From assembly GCA_028819505.1 (NCBI GenBank), contig JAPPLH010000024.1, positions 1 to 46,426 on the forward strand: DNA of 46,426 nt. Reading direction: 5' to 3'. Below are positions 15,150-25,044 of the stretch, one piece after another; the first letter of the stretch is position 1, and each line of letters opens with the position of its first letter. Position numbers and translations under genes: made by a program. The notes beneath the pieces were generated by a model. That model searched no databases. It saw only the letters and a list, made by a program, of their open reading frames with translations, and had not been told where the DNA came from. Source of the DNA: Acidimicrobiaceae bacterium. GTDB taxonomy: Bacteria > Actinomycetota > Acidimicrobiia > Acidimicrobiales > Aldehydirespiratoraceae.

Positions 15150-16531
15150 GGCCGCCCGGAGGCCGGCGGGCCGCGGCCGGCGACCCGTTCGAGGTGCCGG
15201 CGGCGCTGCTGCTGGCCGGGTTCGGCGCGGCCAACCGGGCGGTGGCCCGGGCCCTGGCGGCGCGCGGCCGCGACCTCGCCGTCTTCGACGACCGTGGAGG
15301 CCCCGATGCGATGGCGGCCGCCGCGTCTCTCGGGCTGGACCTCGAGGTGGCCCCCGACCGGCGGCGCCTGGAGGAGATGGTCCGCTCGGTGGGCGCGGTG
15401 ATCCCCACGCCGGGCATGCCCGAGCACCATCCGGTCCTGGCGGCCGCCAGGAGCCGCGGCGTGCCCACCGCCAGCGAGTTGGACCTGGCCGGCGCGTGGG
15501 ACTCCCGGCCCGTCGCGGCGGTCACCGGAACCAGCGGCAAGACCACGGTCACCGAGATGGTCGTGGCCGCGCTGCAGCGTTCGGGCGTGGGCGCGGTGGC
15601 GGCCGGCAACAACGATCTGCCGCTGGTGAGCGCCGTCGAGCGAACCGACGTCGACGTGTTCGTGGTCGAGGCCTCGTCGTTCCGTCTCAGCCACAGCCGC
15701 CGCTTCGAGGCGGACGCCGCCTGCTGGCTCAACTTCGCGCCCGACCATCTCGACGTGCACGCCGGCGTCGCGTCGTACGAGGCGGCCAAGGCCCGGCTGT
15801 GGCAGTGCCTGCCTCCCGGCGGGACCGCGGTCGCCAACCGGCGGGACGCCACCGTCATGAGCCGCCTGCGGGACGACCGGGCCGCATCGACGTTCGCCGG
15901 CGAGGGCCGGGCGGACTGGTGGTGCGACGCCGGTGTGCTGACCGGGCCGGGCGGCCCGATCGTGGGCGTCGGCGAGTTGCGCCGGTCCATGCCCCATGAC
16001 ATCGCCAATGCGCTCGCCGCGGCGGCCACCGCCACGCTGGTGGGCGCCACCGCCGACGGAGTGGCCGAGGCGCTGCGCGCCTACGAGCCGGGCGCCCACC
16101 GCGTGCAGCGGGTCGCCACCATCGACGGCGTGACGTTCTACGACGACTCCAAGGCCACGACTCCCCACGCCACCGTCGCGGCTCTGCGCTCCTTCGAGGC
16201 GGCCGTGCTCATCGCCGGCGGCCGCAACAAGGGCCTCGACCTTCATCCGCTGCGCGACGCGGCCGACCGGGTGAGCTGCGTGGTGGCCTTCGGCGAGGCT
16301 GCCGGCGAGGTGGCCGAGGTCTTCGCGGCCGACCGGCCGGTGTTGATGGCCCGGGACATGACCGAGGCCGTGGCGCTCGCCGCGGCCGCGGCCGGGCCGG
16401 GCGCGGCCGTGCTCCTGTCGCCTGCCTGCGCCTCCTTCGACGGCTACCCCGGCTACGCGGCGCGGGGCGAGGACTTCGCCCGCGCCGTGAACGCCAGGGC
16501 CCGGCCGGCCCGGGAGGGGGCGTCGGAGTGA
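15146..16531 (+). CDS. murD: UDP-MurNAc-L-alanine:D-glutamate ligase MurD
   Basis: The product has 461 residues. An N-terminal Rossmann-like domain has LLLAGFGAANRAVARAL, the ATP loop is GTSGKTTV (128-135), and WLNFAPDHLDVH lies in the central domain. YDDSKATTPHATVAAL and SPACASFDGYPGYAARGEDF are C-terminal markers. The loop has Ser where most Mur ligases have Asn. The enzyme adds D-Glu to UDP-MurNAc-L-Ala. It begins with an ATG overlapping the mraY stop and ends overlapping ftsW, all by 4 bp. A short leader (about 18 residues) precedes the first domain. Confidence 0.95.
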   Translation: MRPPGGRRAAAGDPFEVPAALLLAGFGAANRAVARALAARGRDLAVFDDRGGPDAMAAAASLGLDLEVAPDRRRLEEMVRSVGAVIPTPGMPEHHPVLAAARSRGVPTASELDLAGAWDSRPVAAVTGTSGKTTVTEMVVAALQRSGVGAVAAGNNDLPLVSAVERTDVDVFVVEASSFRLSHSRRFEADAACWLNFAPDHLDVHAGVASYEAAKARLWQCLPPGGTAVANRRDATVMSRLRDDRAASTFAGEGRADWWCDAGVLTGPGGPIVGVGELRRSMPHDIANALAAAATATLVGATADGVAEALRAYEPGAHRVQRVATIDGVTFYDDSKATTPHATVAALRSFEAAVLIAGGRNKGLDLHPLRDAADRVSCVVAFGEAAGEVAEVFAADRPVLMARDMTEAVALAAAAAGPGAAVLLSPACASFDGYPGYAARGEDFARAVNARARPAREGASE

Positions 16532-17730
16532 TCGTGACCGAGCGCACCCGCGCCCGCCGGAGGGACCTCGTCGAGGCCCGGGCCCGTCACGCCAGCGCCC
16601 GGATCCCGCCCGACGGTCGCGGCCCCAAGCCGCCGATCGGCCGCCGCACCGGCCTGTTCCTCGTGCTGTTCCTGGCTTCAGCGTCCCTAGTGCTGCTGGG
16701 ACTCGTGATGGCGCTGTCGGCCACCGCCGCGCCGAGCCTGTCGGGCACCGATTCGGCGTGGTCGCTGTTCAAGAGCCAGGCCACGTGGCTGGGCGTGGGA
16801 GTGCTGGCCCTGCTGGTGCTGCTTCGCATCGACTACCACCATTGGAAGCGGCTCGCGCCCGTGGGCCTCGGCGTGTCCGTCCTGCTGCTGGCGCTCACCG
16901 CCGTTCCCAGCATCGGTCTGAGCGCCAACGGCGCCCGGCGCTGGCTCGGAGCGGGCCCCGTGGTGTTCCAGCCTTCGGAGGTGGCCAAGATCGCCTTCGT
17001 GGTCTTCGTGGCCGACCTGCTGTCCCGGCCCGACCGGCACATGGAGGACACGCGGGCGACGCTGGCGCCCGTCCTGATGCTGACCGGCGGGATGGCCGGG
17101 CTGCTGATGCTGCAGCCCCACCTGGGCACAACCCTGTTGATCGCCGGGGTGGCCCTGACGATGCTGTACTTCGCCGGGGCCCGGCTCATCCACCTGGCGG
17201 CCGCCACCGTGGCGGGGGCGGGGCTGACGGCGATGCTCGTCGCCTACTCGCCCTGGCGCAGGGACCGCCTGCTCGGCTTCCTGGACCCCTGGGCCGACCC
17301 GTACGGCAACGGCTACCAGACGCTGAAGTCGCTGCACGCCATGGCCTCCGGCGGCGTCGACGGGCTGGGGCTCGGCGCGGGCCGAGCCAAGTGGGGCTTC
17401 CTGCCCTACGCCCACACCGACTTCATTTTCGCGGTCATCGGCGAGGAGCTCGGGATGATCGGCGCCCTGTTCGTCGTGACCCTGTTCGCGGCGATCGCCG
17501 CCGCCGGCCTGGGTGTGGCACTGCGAGCCCCGGACCGGTTCGGAATGCTCCTGGCGGTGGGGGTCACGGCCTGGATACTGCTGCAGGCCGCGCTCAACAT
17601 GGGCGCGGTGCTCGCCATATTCCCCGTGGTGGGAATCACGCTGCCCCTGCTCTCCTTCGGCGGGACGTCGCTGGTGGCGACGCTGGCCGCGATGGGGGTG
17701 CTGCTCAACGTGGCGAGACAGATCCGATGA
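16528..17730 (+). CDS. ftsW: Septal peptidoglycan polymerase FtsW (SEDS family)
   Basis: This 400-residue protein with about ten membrane helices belongs to the SEDS glycosyltransferases. Signatures are NGARRWLG (134-141) with FQPSE (147-151), DPWADPYGNGYQ (253-264) and LPYAHTDFIFAVIGEELG (292-309). Asp298 in HTDF aligns with the catalytic aspartate of RodA/FtsW. It polymerises lipid II at the septum and pairs with FtsI. The GTG start overlaps the murD stop. The 40-residue cytosolic N-terminal tail is Arg-rich. RodA is the alternative name for such proteins, but the position inside the mur cluster favours FtsW. Confidence 0.94.
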   Translation: MIVTERTRARRRDLVEARARHASARIPPDGRGPKPPIGRRTGLFLVLFLASASLVLLGLVMALSATAAPSLSGTDSAWSLFKSQATWLGVGVLALLVLLRIDYHHWKRLAPVGLGVSVLLLALTAVPSIGLSANGARRWLGAGPVVFQPSEVAKIAFVVFVADLLSRPDRHMEDTRATLAPVLMLTGGMAGLLMLQPHLGTTLLIAGVALTMLYFAGARLIHLAAATVAGAGLTAMLVAYSPWRRDRLLGFLDPWADPYGNGYQTLKSLHAMASGGVDGLGLGAGRAKWGFLPYAHTDFIFAVIGEELGMIGALFVVTLFAAIAAAGLGVALRAPDRFGMLLAVGVTAWILLQAALNMGAVLAIFPVVGITLPLLSFGGTSLVATLAAMGVLLNVARQIR

Positions 17731-19013
17731 GCCGGACTCGGTCCGGCTCGGGCATCCGGCGCCGCATCGGGACCCGGCCACGTCTGGGAGCGCGGCTGCG
17801 TCCAGGGACCCGGTCCCGCGGGGCCCGAGGCGGCACGCAGCCGCCTGAGGCAGCCTCACCCACTCCTACTTGGGCTCTCATTGCCGGCGGCGGCACGGCG
17901 GGCCACGTTCTGCCGGGCATCTGCATCGCCCGGGAGATCACTGGCCGGGGCGCCCCGAAGCACGCCGTGCACTTCGTGGGCAGCGTCCGCGGCGTGGGGA
18001 CGCGGCTGGTCGCCGAGGCCGGGTTCGCTCTCACCGCGCTGCCCGGACGGGGGCTGCGGCGCGGCATCTCCCCCTCGAGTCTGGCCGCCAACGCGACCGC
18101 CGCCGCCGAACTCGCCCGGGCCTCCGTCCAGGCGATTCTCGTGGTGATGCGCCGCAAGCCCGCCGTCGTGGTGGGGCTGGGCGGCTACGCCTCGGTCGCG
18201 GTCGGCGTGGCGGCCGCCCTGATGCGCGTGCCTCTGGTGATCACCGAGCAGAACGCGGTGCCCGGCCTGGCCAACCGGCTGTTGAGCCGGCTGGCGGCCC
18301 ATGCGGCCACGGCCTTCGAGGACACCGACCTGCCCCGAGCCGCCTGGACGGGCAATCCGGTGCGGGCGGAGGTGCTGGCAGCGGACCGTCCGGCAGGGCG
18401 ACCCGCGGCGCGGGCCGCCCTGGGCGTCGACGAGGAGTGCCCGATGGTGGCGGTCTTCGGAGGCTCGCTCGGGGCACGCACGATCAACGAGGCGGTCGCC
18501 GGGGCGCTCGACCTCTGGCGGGACAGAGGTGATCTCCATATACGCCACATCGCGGGGCGCCGCTACTACGAGGACCTGTCGGGCCGCACGCCTGCGGCGC
18601 CGGCGCGGGCCGTCCACTACGACCTGGTCGCCTACGAGGACGACATGGCGACGGTGTATGCGGCCGCCGACCTGGTCGTGAGCCGGGCGGGAGCCACCAC
18701 TGTCGCCGAACTGGCCGCGGTGGGAATGCCGTCCGTGCTGGTGCCCCTGCCGGGCGCGCCCGGCGACCACCAGACCGCCAACGCGCGGGGGCTCGAGGCC
18801 GCCGGCGGTGCTGTGCTGGTCGGCGACGGCGAACTCGACGCAGCCCGGCTGGTGGCCGAAGTCGACGCCCTGATCGAGGATCCGGGCCGCCTCGACTCGA
18901 TGGCCTGCGCAGCCCGGTCGCTGGCCAGGCCGGGGGCGGCCGGCGCCGTGGTGGACCTGATGGAGAGCTGCGCGAGATTCCGGAGGCCGAGCGACCCGGA
19001 GGCCGCAGGATGA
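17727..19013 (+). CDS. murG: UDP-GlcNAc transferase MurG
   Basis: The product has 428 residues. After a 45-residue Arg/Gly/Ser-rich leader comes GGGTAGHVLPG (54-64), the glycine loop that holds the lipid I diphosphate. TEQNAVPG follows at 173-180, where most homologues read HEQN. FGGSLGART, then SRAGATTVAEL and PLPGAPGDHQTANA bind UDP-GlcNAc. It converts lipid I to lipid II on the inner membrane face. Typical MurG has about 360 residues, so the leader is an addition; an internal start near Trp49 is possible but no good start codon is seen. The ATG overlaps the ftsW stop by 4 bp. Confidence 0.94.
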   Translation: MSRTRSGSGIRRRIGTRPRLGARLRPGTRSRGARGGTQPPEAASPTPTWALIAGGGTAGHVLPGICIAREITGRGAPKHAVHFVGSVRGVGTRLVAEAGFALTALPGRGLRRGISPSSLAANATAAAELARASVQAILVVMRRKPAVVVGLGGYASVAVGVAAALMRVPLVITEQNAVPGLANRLLSRLAAHAATAFEDTDLPRAAWTGNPVRAEVLAADRPAGRPAARAALGVDEECPMVAVFGGSLGARTINEAVAGALDLWRDRGDLHIRHIAGRRYYEDLSGRTPAAPARAVHYDLVAYEDDMATVYAAADLVVSRAGATTVAELAAVGMPSVLVPLPGAPGDHQTANARGLEAAGGAVLVGDGELDAARLVAEVDALIEDPGRLDSMACAARSLARPGAAGAVVDLMESCARFRRPSDPEAAG

Positions 19014-20404
19014 GCATTGTGGACCTCTCGGTTCCCACCTCCATCCACGTGATCGGCGCCGGGGGCGCCGGCATGGGCGCCATCGCGTCGGTTCTGCGGT
19101 CCATGGGCCACCGTGTGACGGGATCGGACCTGCGCGACGGTCCGGTGGTGGCCCGGCTCCGCGCCGAGGGCGTGCCGGTCGCCGTAGGCCACGACCCGGC
19201 CAACCTCGGCGACGCGGCGGTGGTAGCCGTCTCGTCTGCCATCCGCGACAGCAACCCGGAGGTCCGCGCCGCGCTGGAGCGCGGCGTGCCGGTGGTTGGG
19301 CGCCGCGAGATCCTGCCCGCCATCGCCTCCAGCCGCCGGACCGTCGCCGTGGCGGGCACGCACGGCAAGACCACCACCAGTTCGATGCTGGCCCTGGCGC
19401 TGGTGGAGGCCGGTCTCGGCCCGTCGTTCATCATCGGCGGCGACGTCAACGAGATCGGCACCGGCGCCATGTGGGACTCCGGCGAGTGGTTCGTGGTCGA
19501 GGCCGACGAGAGCGACCACACCTTCCTCTCGCTCGACCCCGAAGTGGCCGTGGTGACCAGCGTCGAGTCCGACCACCTCGAGACCTACCAGAACTCGCCG
19601 GCCGCACTGGCCGCGGCCTTCGAGCAGTTCCTGTCCTCGTCCAGCCACCGGATCGTGTGCGCCGACGACGCGGGCGCGGCCCGGCTCGGCGCCGCCGTCG
19701 GCGCGACGACCTACGGCACTCGCCCCGGCGCCGACTTCCGCATGGTGGACGTCTCGCTGAAGATGCCCTCCTGCGAATTCGAGCTCTGGTCCGCAGAGAC
19801 GAGGCTGGGACTCGTGACGCTGCCGATCCCGGGCCTGCACAACGCCCTCAATGCGACCGCGGCGATCGTGGCCGCCCTGGCGGCCGGCTCATCCTTCGCC
19901 GACGCGGCCCGAGCTCTGGCCCGTTTCGGCGGGGTGGCTCGGCGCTTCGAGTTCCGCGGCGACGCCGCCGGCGTGACATTCGTGGACGACTACGCCCATC
20001 TTCCCAGCGAGGTCGCGGCCGCGCTCGCCGCGGCCCGGACCGGCGACTGGCGCAGGGTGGTGTGCGTGTTCCAGCCCCACCGGTACAGCCGCGTCGCATC
20101 GGTCGGCCCGGACTTCGCGGACTCCTTCGTCGGGGCCGACCATCTCGTGCTTACCGGGATCTACCCGTCGGGCGAGGCGCCCCGGCCCGGCGTGACCTCC
20201 AAGACCGTCCTGGACGCAGTGCTCGACGCCCATCCGTGGTCGTCGGTGACCTGGCTTCCGAGGCTCGACGAGGTCGCCGACTGGCTGGAGGCTCGGCTGC
20301 GCCCCGGCGACCTTTGCCTGACGCTCGGCGCCGGCGACCTGACCTCGACACCCGATGTGGTGATCGAGCGCCTGGAGGCTCGGGCGGCGGGGGTCGGAGG
20401 ATGA
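19010..20404 (+). CDS. murC: UDP-MurNAc:L-alanine ligase MurC
   Basis: The product has 464 residues, full length for the family. The N-terminal nucleotide-binding domain has IHVIGAGGAGMGAIA (12-26), the ATP loop is GTHGKTTT (116-123), and VVEADESDHTFL and ESDHLETY lie in the central domain. DDYAHLPSEV opens the last domain, where Leu replaces the usual His. It adds the first L-alanine to UDP-MurNAc. It follows murG and precedes murB with 4-bp overlaps on both sides, the normal actinobacterial order. Confidence 0.95.
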   Translation: MSIVDLSVPTSIHVIGAGGAGMGAIASVLRSMGHRVTGSDLRDGPVVARLRAEGVPVAVGHDPANLGDAAVVAVSSAIRDSNPEVRAALERGVPVVGRREILPAIASSRRTVAVAGTHGKTTTSSMLALALVEAGLGPSFIIGGDVNEIGTGAMWDSGEWFVVEADESDHTFLSLDPEVAVVTSVESDHLETYQNSPAALAAAFEQFLSSSSHRIVCADDAGAARLGAAVGATTYGTRPGADFRMVDVSLKMPSCEFELWSAETRLGLVTLPIPGLHNALNATAAIVAALAAGSSFADAARALARFGGVARRFEFRGDAAGVTFVDDYAHLPSEVAAALAAARTGDWRRVVCVFQPHRYSRVASVGPDFADSFVGADHLVLTGIYPSGEAPRPGVTSKTVLDAVLDAHPWSSVTWLPRLDEVADWLEARLRPGDLCLTLGAGDLTSTPDVVIERLEARAAGVGG

Positions 20405-21360
20405 GCGCACCGGAGCGGCGCGCGCTCGGCGGCCTAGAGCGGCGGCTGGCCTCCTCGGCCCTGGGGCGGTCGCTGCAGAGGGACTACGGCCTGGCCCCCC
20501 ACACCACCTACCGGGTCGGCGGGCCGGCCCGCCTCTTCGTCACGGTGCACGATGTCGCCGAACTGGAGGCACTGGCCGCCATCGTCTCGGACCTCGCGGG
20601 CGCCGCCCCGCCCGTCCCGGTGCTGGTGGTGGGGCGGGGGTCCAACCTGCTGGTGTCCGACCGCGGCTTCGACGGTCTGGCCGTCGCCCTCGGCGCGCGG
20701 CTGACACGGTTCGAGATCGACGGCCCGGTGGTCGGCGCTTGCGGCGGCGCGCTGCTCCCGGTCGTCGCCCGCGCCTCGGTCGAGGCCGGGCTGACCGGCT
20801 TCGAGTGGGCGGTGGGGGTGCCCGGCACCGTCGGTGGAGCGGTGAGGATGAACGCGGGCGGGCACGGCTCGGACATGTCCGAGCCGCTCGTCGACGCGGT
20901 CGTCGTCGACCTTCACCGCGGCGCCACGACCGTCCGCGCCGCGGCCGACCTGCGTCTCGGATACCGCAGCAGCATCGTCGCCGCCCACCAGGTCGTCGCT
21001 TCAGTAAGGCTGAGGTTGAGGTTCGGGGACAGCGGGGACTCGAGAGCCGCGCTGACCGAGATCGTGCATTGGCGCCGGACCAACCAGCCGGGAGGGCGCA
21101 ACGCCGGGTCGGTCTTCGCCAATCCCGAGCACGCGGCCGCCGGCGAGCTCATCGAGTCCGCCGGCGCGAAGGGCCTGCGGATCGGCACGGCCGAGGTGTC
21201 GGCGAAGCACGCCAACTTCATCCAGTCCGACGAGGGGGGGCGTGCCTCCGACATCGTCGAGGTCATGCGCGAGGTGCGCCGCCGCGTCAGGGACGCTCAC
21301 GGCGTCGAGTTGCGGGCGGAGACCCGCCTCGTGGGCTTCGAGCCCTGGGAACTGCCGTGA
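20401..21360 (+). CDS. murB: UDP-N-acetylenolpyruvoylglucosamine reductase MurB
   Basis: The product has 319 residues. The FAD-binding half has VGRGSNLLVSDRGF (77-90) and GVPGTVGGAVRMNAGGHG. LGYRSS (187-192) and GRNAGSVFANP, whose Ser237 is the probable proton donor, mark type I MurB. GAKGLRIGTAEVSAKHANFI is the C-terminal signature. It reduces enolpyruvyl-UDP-GlcNAc to UDP-MurNAc with NADPH. It is coupled by 4-bp overlaps to murC before it and ftsQ after it. Confidence 0.95.
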   Translation: MSAPERRALGGLERRLASSALGRSLQRDYGLAPHTTYRVGGPARLFVTVHDVAELEALAAIVSDLAGAAPPVPVLVVGRGSNLLVSDRGFDGLAVALGARLTRFEIDGPVVGACGGALLPVVARASVEAGLTGFEWAVGVPGTVGGAVRMNAGGHGSDMSEPLVDAVVVDLHRGATTVRAAADLRLGYRSSIVAAHQVVASVRLRLRFGDSGDSRAALTEIVHWRRTNQPGGRNAGSVFANPEHAAAGELIESAGAKGLRIGTAEVSAKHANFIQSDEGGRASDIVEVMREVRRRVRDAHGVELRAETRLVGFEPWELP

Positions 21361-22181
21361 GCACCGTGACCGTCGACCCGCGGATGAAGGCCCGCCGCGT
21401 CGCCGTCCTGCGCGCCGAGGGACGCCGCCGCCTGCGGATCCTCCTAGTGGCGCTGGGCGTCGTCGCCGCCGCCGCGGCCGCCTGGGGCGCCAGCCTCACG
21501 CCGCTGCTGGACGTGGACCGGCTGGCGGTCTCCGGCATCGATCCGCCCAGGCGGGCCGAGATCCTCGAGAGATCGCAGCTGTCGGCCGGGATGCCCATGG
21601 TGTTCCTCGACGTCGACGGCGCGCAGAGGTCCATCGCCGCGCTGCCCTGGGTCAGGTCGGCCCGGGTGTGGAGGGACTGGCCGGCCACGGTGCGCATCGC
21701 GGTGGATCCCCGCGTGCCGGCCGCGGCGGTCCCTGCCGGGGGAGGCCGCACGGCCCTGATCGACGCCCACGGGTACGCGATCGGCTGGGGGCCGGCGCCG
21801 GCCGGGCTGGACGCGCAGGCCGGCCGGTCCGATCCGGCCGCCGCCCGGGCGGCCGCGCTGCCCAACGTGTCGGTGCCGTTCTCCGGGCGACTCGGCGACA
21901 TCCACACGGCCGCCGACGGGCCGCTCGCCGTAGTGGCCGCCATGACCGACGATCTGCGCGCCTGGGTGCGGGCCGTCACTCTCGACGAGGGCCGGGACCG
22001 GATAGGCCTGGACCTGATCGGCGGCGCCGCCGCGGTGCTGGGCCATCCCGTCCTGATCGACGACAAGATCAGTGCGCTGCGAGCCGTGCTCGCTACAGCT
22101 GACCTGGAGTGCATCGCCACCATCGACGTGACCATGCCCGACCTCGCCACCGTGACCCGCCACCATCCCTGCGGGCCCTGA
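21357..22181 (+). CDS. ftsQ: Divisome protein FtsQ (POTRA domain)
   Basis: The product is a 274-residue single-pass membrane protein. A basic cytosolic tail of 26 residues leads to a membrane helix at about 27-46. A POTRA domain follows at about 50-118 (LLDVDRLAVSGID, then LPWVRSARVWRDWPATVRIAV), the usual FtsQ signature, and then the beta domain. It links FtsL/FtsB-type proteins to the ring. The GTG start overlaps the murB stop. It is the last gene in the unbroken chain of overlapping genes; an 87-bp gap separates it from ftsZ. Confidence 0.9.
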   Translation: MSTVTVDPRMKARRVAVLRAEGRRRLRILLVALGVVAAAAAAWGASLTPLLDVDRLAVSGIDPPRRAEILERSQLSAGMPMVFLDVDGAQRSIAALPWVRSARVWRDWPATVRIAVDPRVPAAAVPAGGGRTALIDAHGYAIGWGPAPAGLDAQAGRSDPAAARAAALPNVSVPFSGRLGDIHTAADGPLAVVAAMTDDLRAWVRAVTLDEGRDRIGLDLIGGAAAVLGHPVLIDDKISALRAVLATADLECIATIDVTMPDLATVTRHHPCGP

Positions 22182-22268
22182 CGGGGCATCCAGAGCCCGG
22201 ACCCGCCGTCATCGCAGTCGCCGGCCCTAAGATGAAGTGAAGGTTCAATACAGGAGGCTGACGCAGCG

Positions 22269-23393
22269 ATGGCCGATCCTCACAACTACCTCGCCGTCAT
22301 CAGGGTGATAGGAGTCGGCGGCGGCGGAGTCAATGCCGTCAACCGCATGATCGACGCCGGCCTCCGGGGCGTCGAGTTCATCGCGGCCAACACCGACGCG
22401 CAGGCCCTCGCCATGAGCGACGCCGACATCAGGATCGACCTCGGCAAGAACCTGACGAGAGGTCTGGGTGCGGGCAGCAATCCCGAAGTGGGCAAGCAGG
22501 CCGCCGAAGAGCACATCGACGAGATCCGCGAGGCCCTCAACGGATCGGACATGGTGTTCATCACCGTGGGCAAGGGGGGCGGCACCGGCACCGGCGCGGC
22601 GCCGGTGGTGGCCGAGGTGGCCAAGAGCTCCGGCGCGCTCACCATCGGAGTGGTGACGCGGCCGTTCAGCTTCGAGGGCGCCCGGCGGTCGGTGCAGGCC
22701 GACGAGGGCATCCAGCGCCTCAAGGAGAAGGTCGACACGCTGATCGTCATCCCCAACGACCGACTGATCGCGATCGCCGACGAGAAGACCTCGATGCTCA
22801 ACGCCTTCCGCATGGCCGACGAGGTCCTGATGCAGGGTGTGGGAGGGATCACCAACCTCATCACCATCCCCGGGCTCATCAACACGGACTTCGCCGACGT
22901 TCGGACCGTGCTGACCGAGGCCGGCAGCGCGCTGATGGGCATCGGCGCCGCCAGCGGCGAAGGACGGGCAGTCGCCGCGGCACGCGCCGCCATCTCCAGC
23001 CCGCTGCTCGAGTCTTCGATCGACCGGTCGCAGGGAGTGCTCCTCAACATCTCGGGCGCGTCGAGCCTCGGCCTGATGGAAGTGAACGAAGCGGCCGAAG
23101 TGGTGAGATCGGTGGCGCACCAGGACGCCAACATCATCTTCGGAACGGTGATCGACGACGCTTTCGGGGACGAGGTCAGGGTCACCGTGATCGCCGCGGG
23201 CTTCGAGAGCGACCGGCAGGGCTACGGTGGCGGCGGGGCCCAGCGCCGCCCGCGGCGGGAGGACCGTCCGGGAACGAGAGCCGGCTCGGGGGAGGGGATG
23301 CAGATCGCCGACGTCTTCGCGACCAGCGACTCGCACACCCCGGTCGGCGTCGACCTCAACGACGAGTTCGATGTTCCCGACTTCCTGAGATGA
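22269..23393 (+). CDS. ftsZ: Cell division GTPase FtsZ
   Basis: The product has 374 residues. The GTP-binding tubulin fold has VGVGGGG near 15-20, NTDAQAL (41-47) and the signature GGGTGTG (103-109); the residue before it is Lys rather than the usual Met. PNDRL and [11 protein letters not shown] follow. The C-terminal linker is short (about 40 residues, Gly/Arg-rich) and ends [10 protein letters not shown], the conserved peptide that binds SepF and other partners. AGGAGG lies about 11 bases before the ATG. No ftsA is present, as is usual in Actinomycetota, so SepF, encoded three genes later, is the probable membrane tether. Confidence 0.98.
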   Translation: MADPHNYLAVIRVIGVGGGGVNAVNRMIDAGLRGVEFIAANTDAQALAMSDADIRIDLGKNLTRGLGAGSNPEVGKQAAEEHIDEIREALNGSDMVFITVGKGGGTGTGAAPVVAEVAKSSGALTIGVVTRPFSFEGARRSVQADEGIQRLKEKVDTLIVIPNDRLIAIADEKTSMLNAFRMADEVLMQGVGGITNLITIPGLINTDFADVRTVLTEAGSALMGIGAASGEGRAVAAARAAISSPLLESSIDRSQGVLLNISGASSLGLMEVNEAAEVVRSVAHQDANIIFGTVIDDAFGDEVRVTVIAAGFESDRQGYGGGGAQRRPRREDRPGTRAGSGEGMQIADVFATSDSHTPVGVDLNDEFDVPDFLR

Positions 23394-23592
23394 GCCCGAC
23401 CACGGAGCCGACCATCAAGCGATAGCGCATGATGGATGAGAGTCCGTGGCGTCGTAGCGGTGTTCACTCCGCTCTTGTTCGCTTCGCTCACGGGCCGCTC
23501 GGGCCACGGCCTCGCTCGGCTCTCGCGGAGGTTCTCACAGGTCGCCGCCTATTCGCTCGGCCTCTGGGCGATAGCCGCACAGCGGGCGTGAA

Positions 23593-24303
23593 GTGATCGA
23601 GCGGATGGTCCCGGCCGGTGAGGGCCTGGTCGCCAGGATCCGGTGCTCCCAGAGATCGGACGGCGACTTTCGCTGCGACCTCGACGGAGACTCGAGCCCG
23701 GACCGTCACAGCCTGCTCGAGCGCAGGCGCCAAACCCTCATGGGCGGGCAGTGGACTTGGCTCAGGCAGGTTCACGGCGCCGGGGTCGTGGCCGTGACCG
23801 AGCCGGGCGGCGGTGCGGGTTCCGTGGCCGACGGGGCGGTGACCGGGGTGCCCGCGGCCGTACTCGCTCTGCACACGGCCGACTGCGCGCCCGTGGTGGT
23901 GGTGGGCGGCGGCGCGGCCGGCGTGGCCCACGCAGGCTGGCGTGGCATCGTGGCCGGCGTCCTCGGAGAAGTGGTCCGGGCCGTGCGCGACCTGCCGGCA
24001 CGTCCGGGCCGAACCGGCCTCCGAGCGGTCGTGGGCCCGTCGATCAGGCCCCCGGCGTACGAGTTCGGCCCGGCGGAGTTGGCCGCGGTGGCCGGCGCGG
24101 CCCGCCGCGACGTCGGCAGCGTCACGTCCTGGGGCACGCCCGCCCTCGATCTCGTCGCGGCGGTGCGGGGCGCGCTGGGCACGGCCGGGGTGGACGACGT
24201 GGAGGATCTCGGATTCGACACGGCGAACGAATCCTTCTTCTCCCACCGGGTCCGCGGCGATCTCGGCCGGCAGGCGACCACCGTCCGGCTGGAGCCCGCA
24301 TGA
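23593..24303 (+). CDS. pgeF: Peptidoglycan editing factor PgeF (YfiH/LACC1 family)
   Basis: The product has 236 residues from GTG 23593. The metal site of the family is visible: QVHG with His61, HTADCAP with Cys98, and AHAGWRG with His113. Family members have been described as copper-dependent phenol oxidases, purine nucleoside enzymes, and in E. coli as a factor that removes wrong amino acids from UDP-MurNAc peptides. The ftsZ-adjacent position fits the cell-wall role. The stop overlaps the yggS start by 4 bp. The 199 bases before it hold no gene, only a run of short GCTCG/GCTTCG-like sequence. Confidence 0.88.
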   Translation: MIERMVPAGEGLVARIRCSQRSDGDFRCDLDGDSSPDRHSLLERRRQTLMGGQWTWLRQVHGAGVVAVTEPGGGAGSVADGAVTGVPAAVLALHTADCAPVVVVGGGAAGVAHAGWRGIVAGVLGEVVRAVRDLPARPGRTGLRAVVGPSIRPPAYEFGPAELAAVAGAARRDVGSVTSWGTPALDLVAAVRGALGTAGVDDVEDLGFDTANESFFSHRVRGDLGRQATTVRLEPA

Positions 24304-24983
24304 GCGCCCCGCCACCGGTCGCGGCCGCGATCGGTGAGCGCTACGAGGCTCTCAGAGAGCGCATCGCCGGCGCGGGCAGCCAGGACGTCACCGTGATCGC
24401 GGTCACGAAGGCGCTCGGCGCCTGGGCGATCGACGCCGCGTCCGCGTGCGGGATCGGCGACGTCGGCGAGAACTACGCGCAGGAGTGCGTGGCCAAGCTG
24501 GCCGGGGCGACGGCCGTCCCCAAGCCCCGGGTGCACTTCGTCGGGCGGCTCCAACGCAACAAGGTCAGGATGCTGGCCGGATGCGTCGACGTGTGGCAGA
24601 CGCTCGACCGGCCCGAGCTGGTGCGCGAGGTCGGGCGCCGCGCCCCGGGCGCGGACGCCATGATCCAGGTGAACATCTCCGGAGAGGAGAGCAAGGGGGG
24701 CTGCCCGCTCGCCGGGACCGAGCAGCTGGCCTCGATCGCCGCCGAGGCCGGGCTGAACCTGGTGGGATTGATGGGAATCGGTCCGCTCGGTCCGCCCGAA
24801 GGGGCCCGGAGCGGCTTCAGGGCGCTGCGAAGGATGGTCGACTCCCTGGGCCTCACGCACTGCTCGATGGGCATGACCGCCGATCTCGAGGTCGCGGTGG
24901 CCGAAGGCGCTACCATGGTGCGAATCGGCAGGAGCCTCTTCGGCGAACGTCCCCGCCGCGGCATTCGAGACGTGCCACAATGA
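24300..24983 (+). CDS. yggS: PLP homeostasis protein (YggS/PROSC family)
   Basis: The product has 227 residues and a single alanine-racemase-like barrel. VIAVTKAL with Lys37 is the pyridoxal-phosphate lysine. GDVGENYAQE, HFVGRLQRNK and SMGMTADLEVAV complete the signature, and the final GATMVRIGRSLFG binds the phosphate. It buffers PLP and affects amino-acid pools rather than catalysing a known reaction. It commonly lies between pgeF and sepF in Gram-positive bacteria, as here. The ATG overlaps the pgeF stop. Confidence 0.93.
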   Translation: MSAPPPVAAAIGERYEALRERIAGAGSQDVTVIAVTKALGAWAIDAASACGIGDVGENYAQECVAKLAGATAVPKPRVHFVGRLQRNKVRMLAGCVDVWQTLDRPELVREVGRRAPGADAMIQVNISGEESKGGCPLAGTEQLASIAAEAGLNLVGLMGIGPLGPPEGARSGFRALRRMVDSLGLTHCSMGMTADLEVAVAEGATMVRIGRSLFGERPRRGIRDVPQ

Positions 24984-25044
24984 CACGCACGAACACCGAA
25001 TCGATAACGGGAGCGACGCGCTACAGTCTCCTCAAGGAGCGACG

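Noticed and set aside
22228-22233. TAAGAT hexamer as an ftsZ promoter
   Set aside because: No acceptable -35 lies at the right distance, although ftsZ often has its own promoters.
23394-23592. Possible RNA or regulatory element between ftsZ and pgeF
   Set aside because: The sequence is a run of GCTCG/GCTTCG-like motifs without a stable paired structure or promoter that I can defend.
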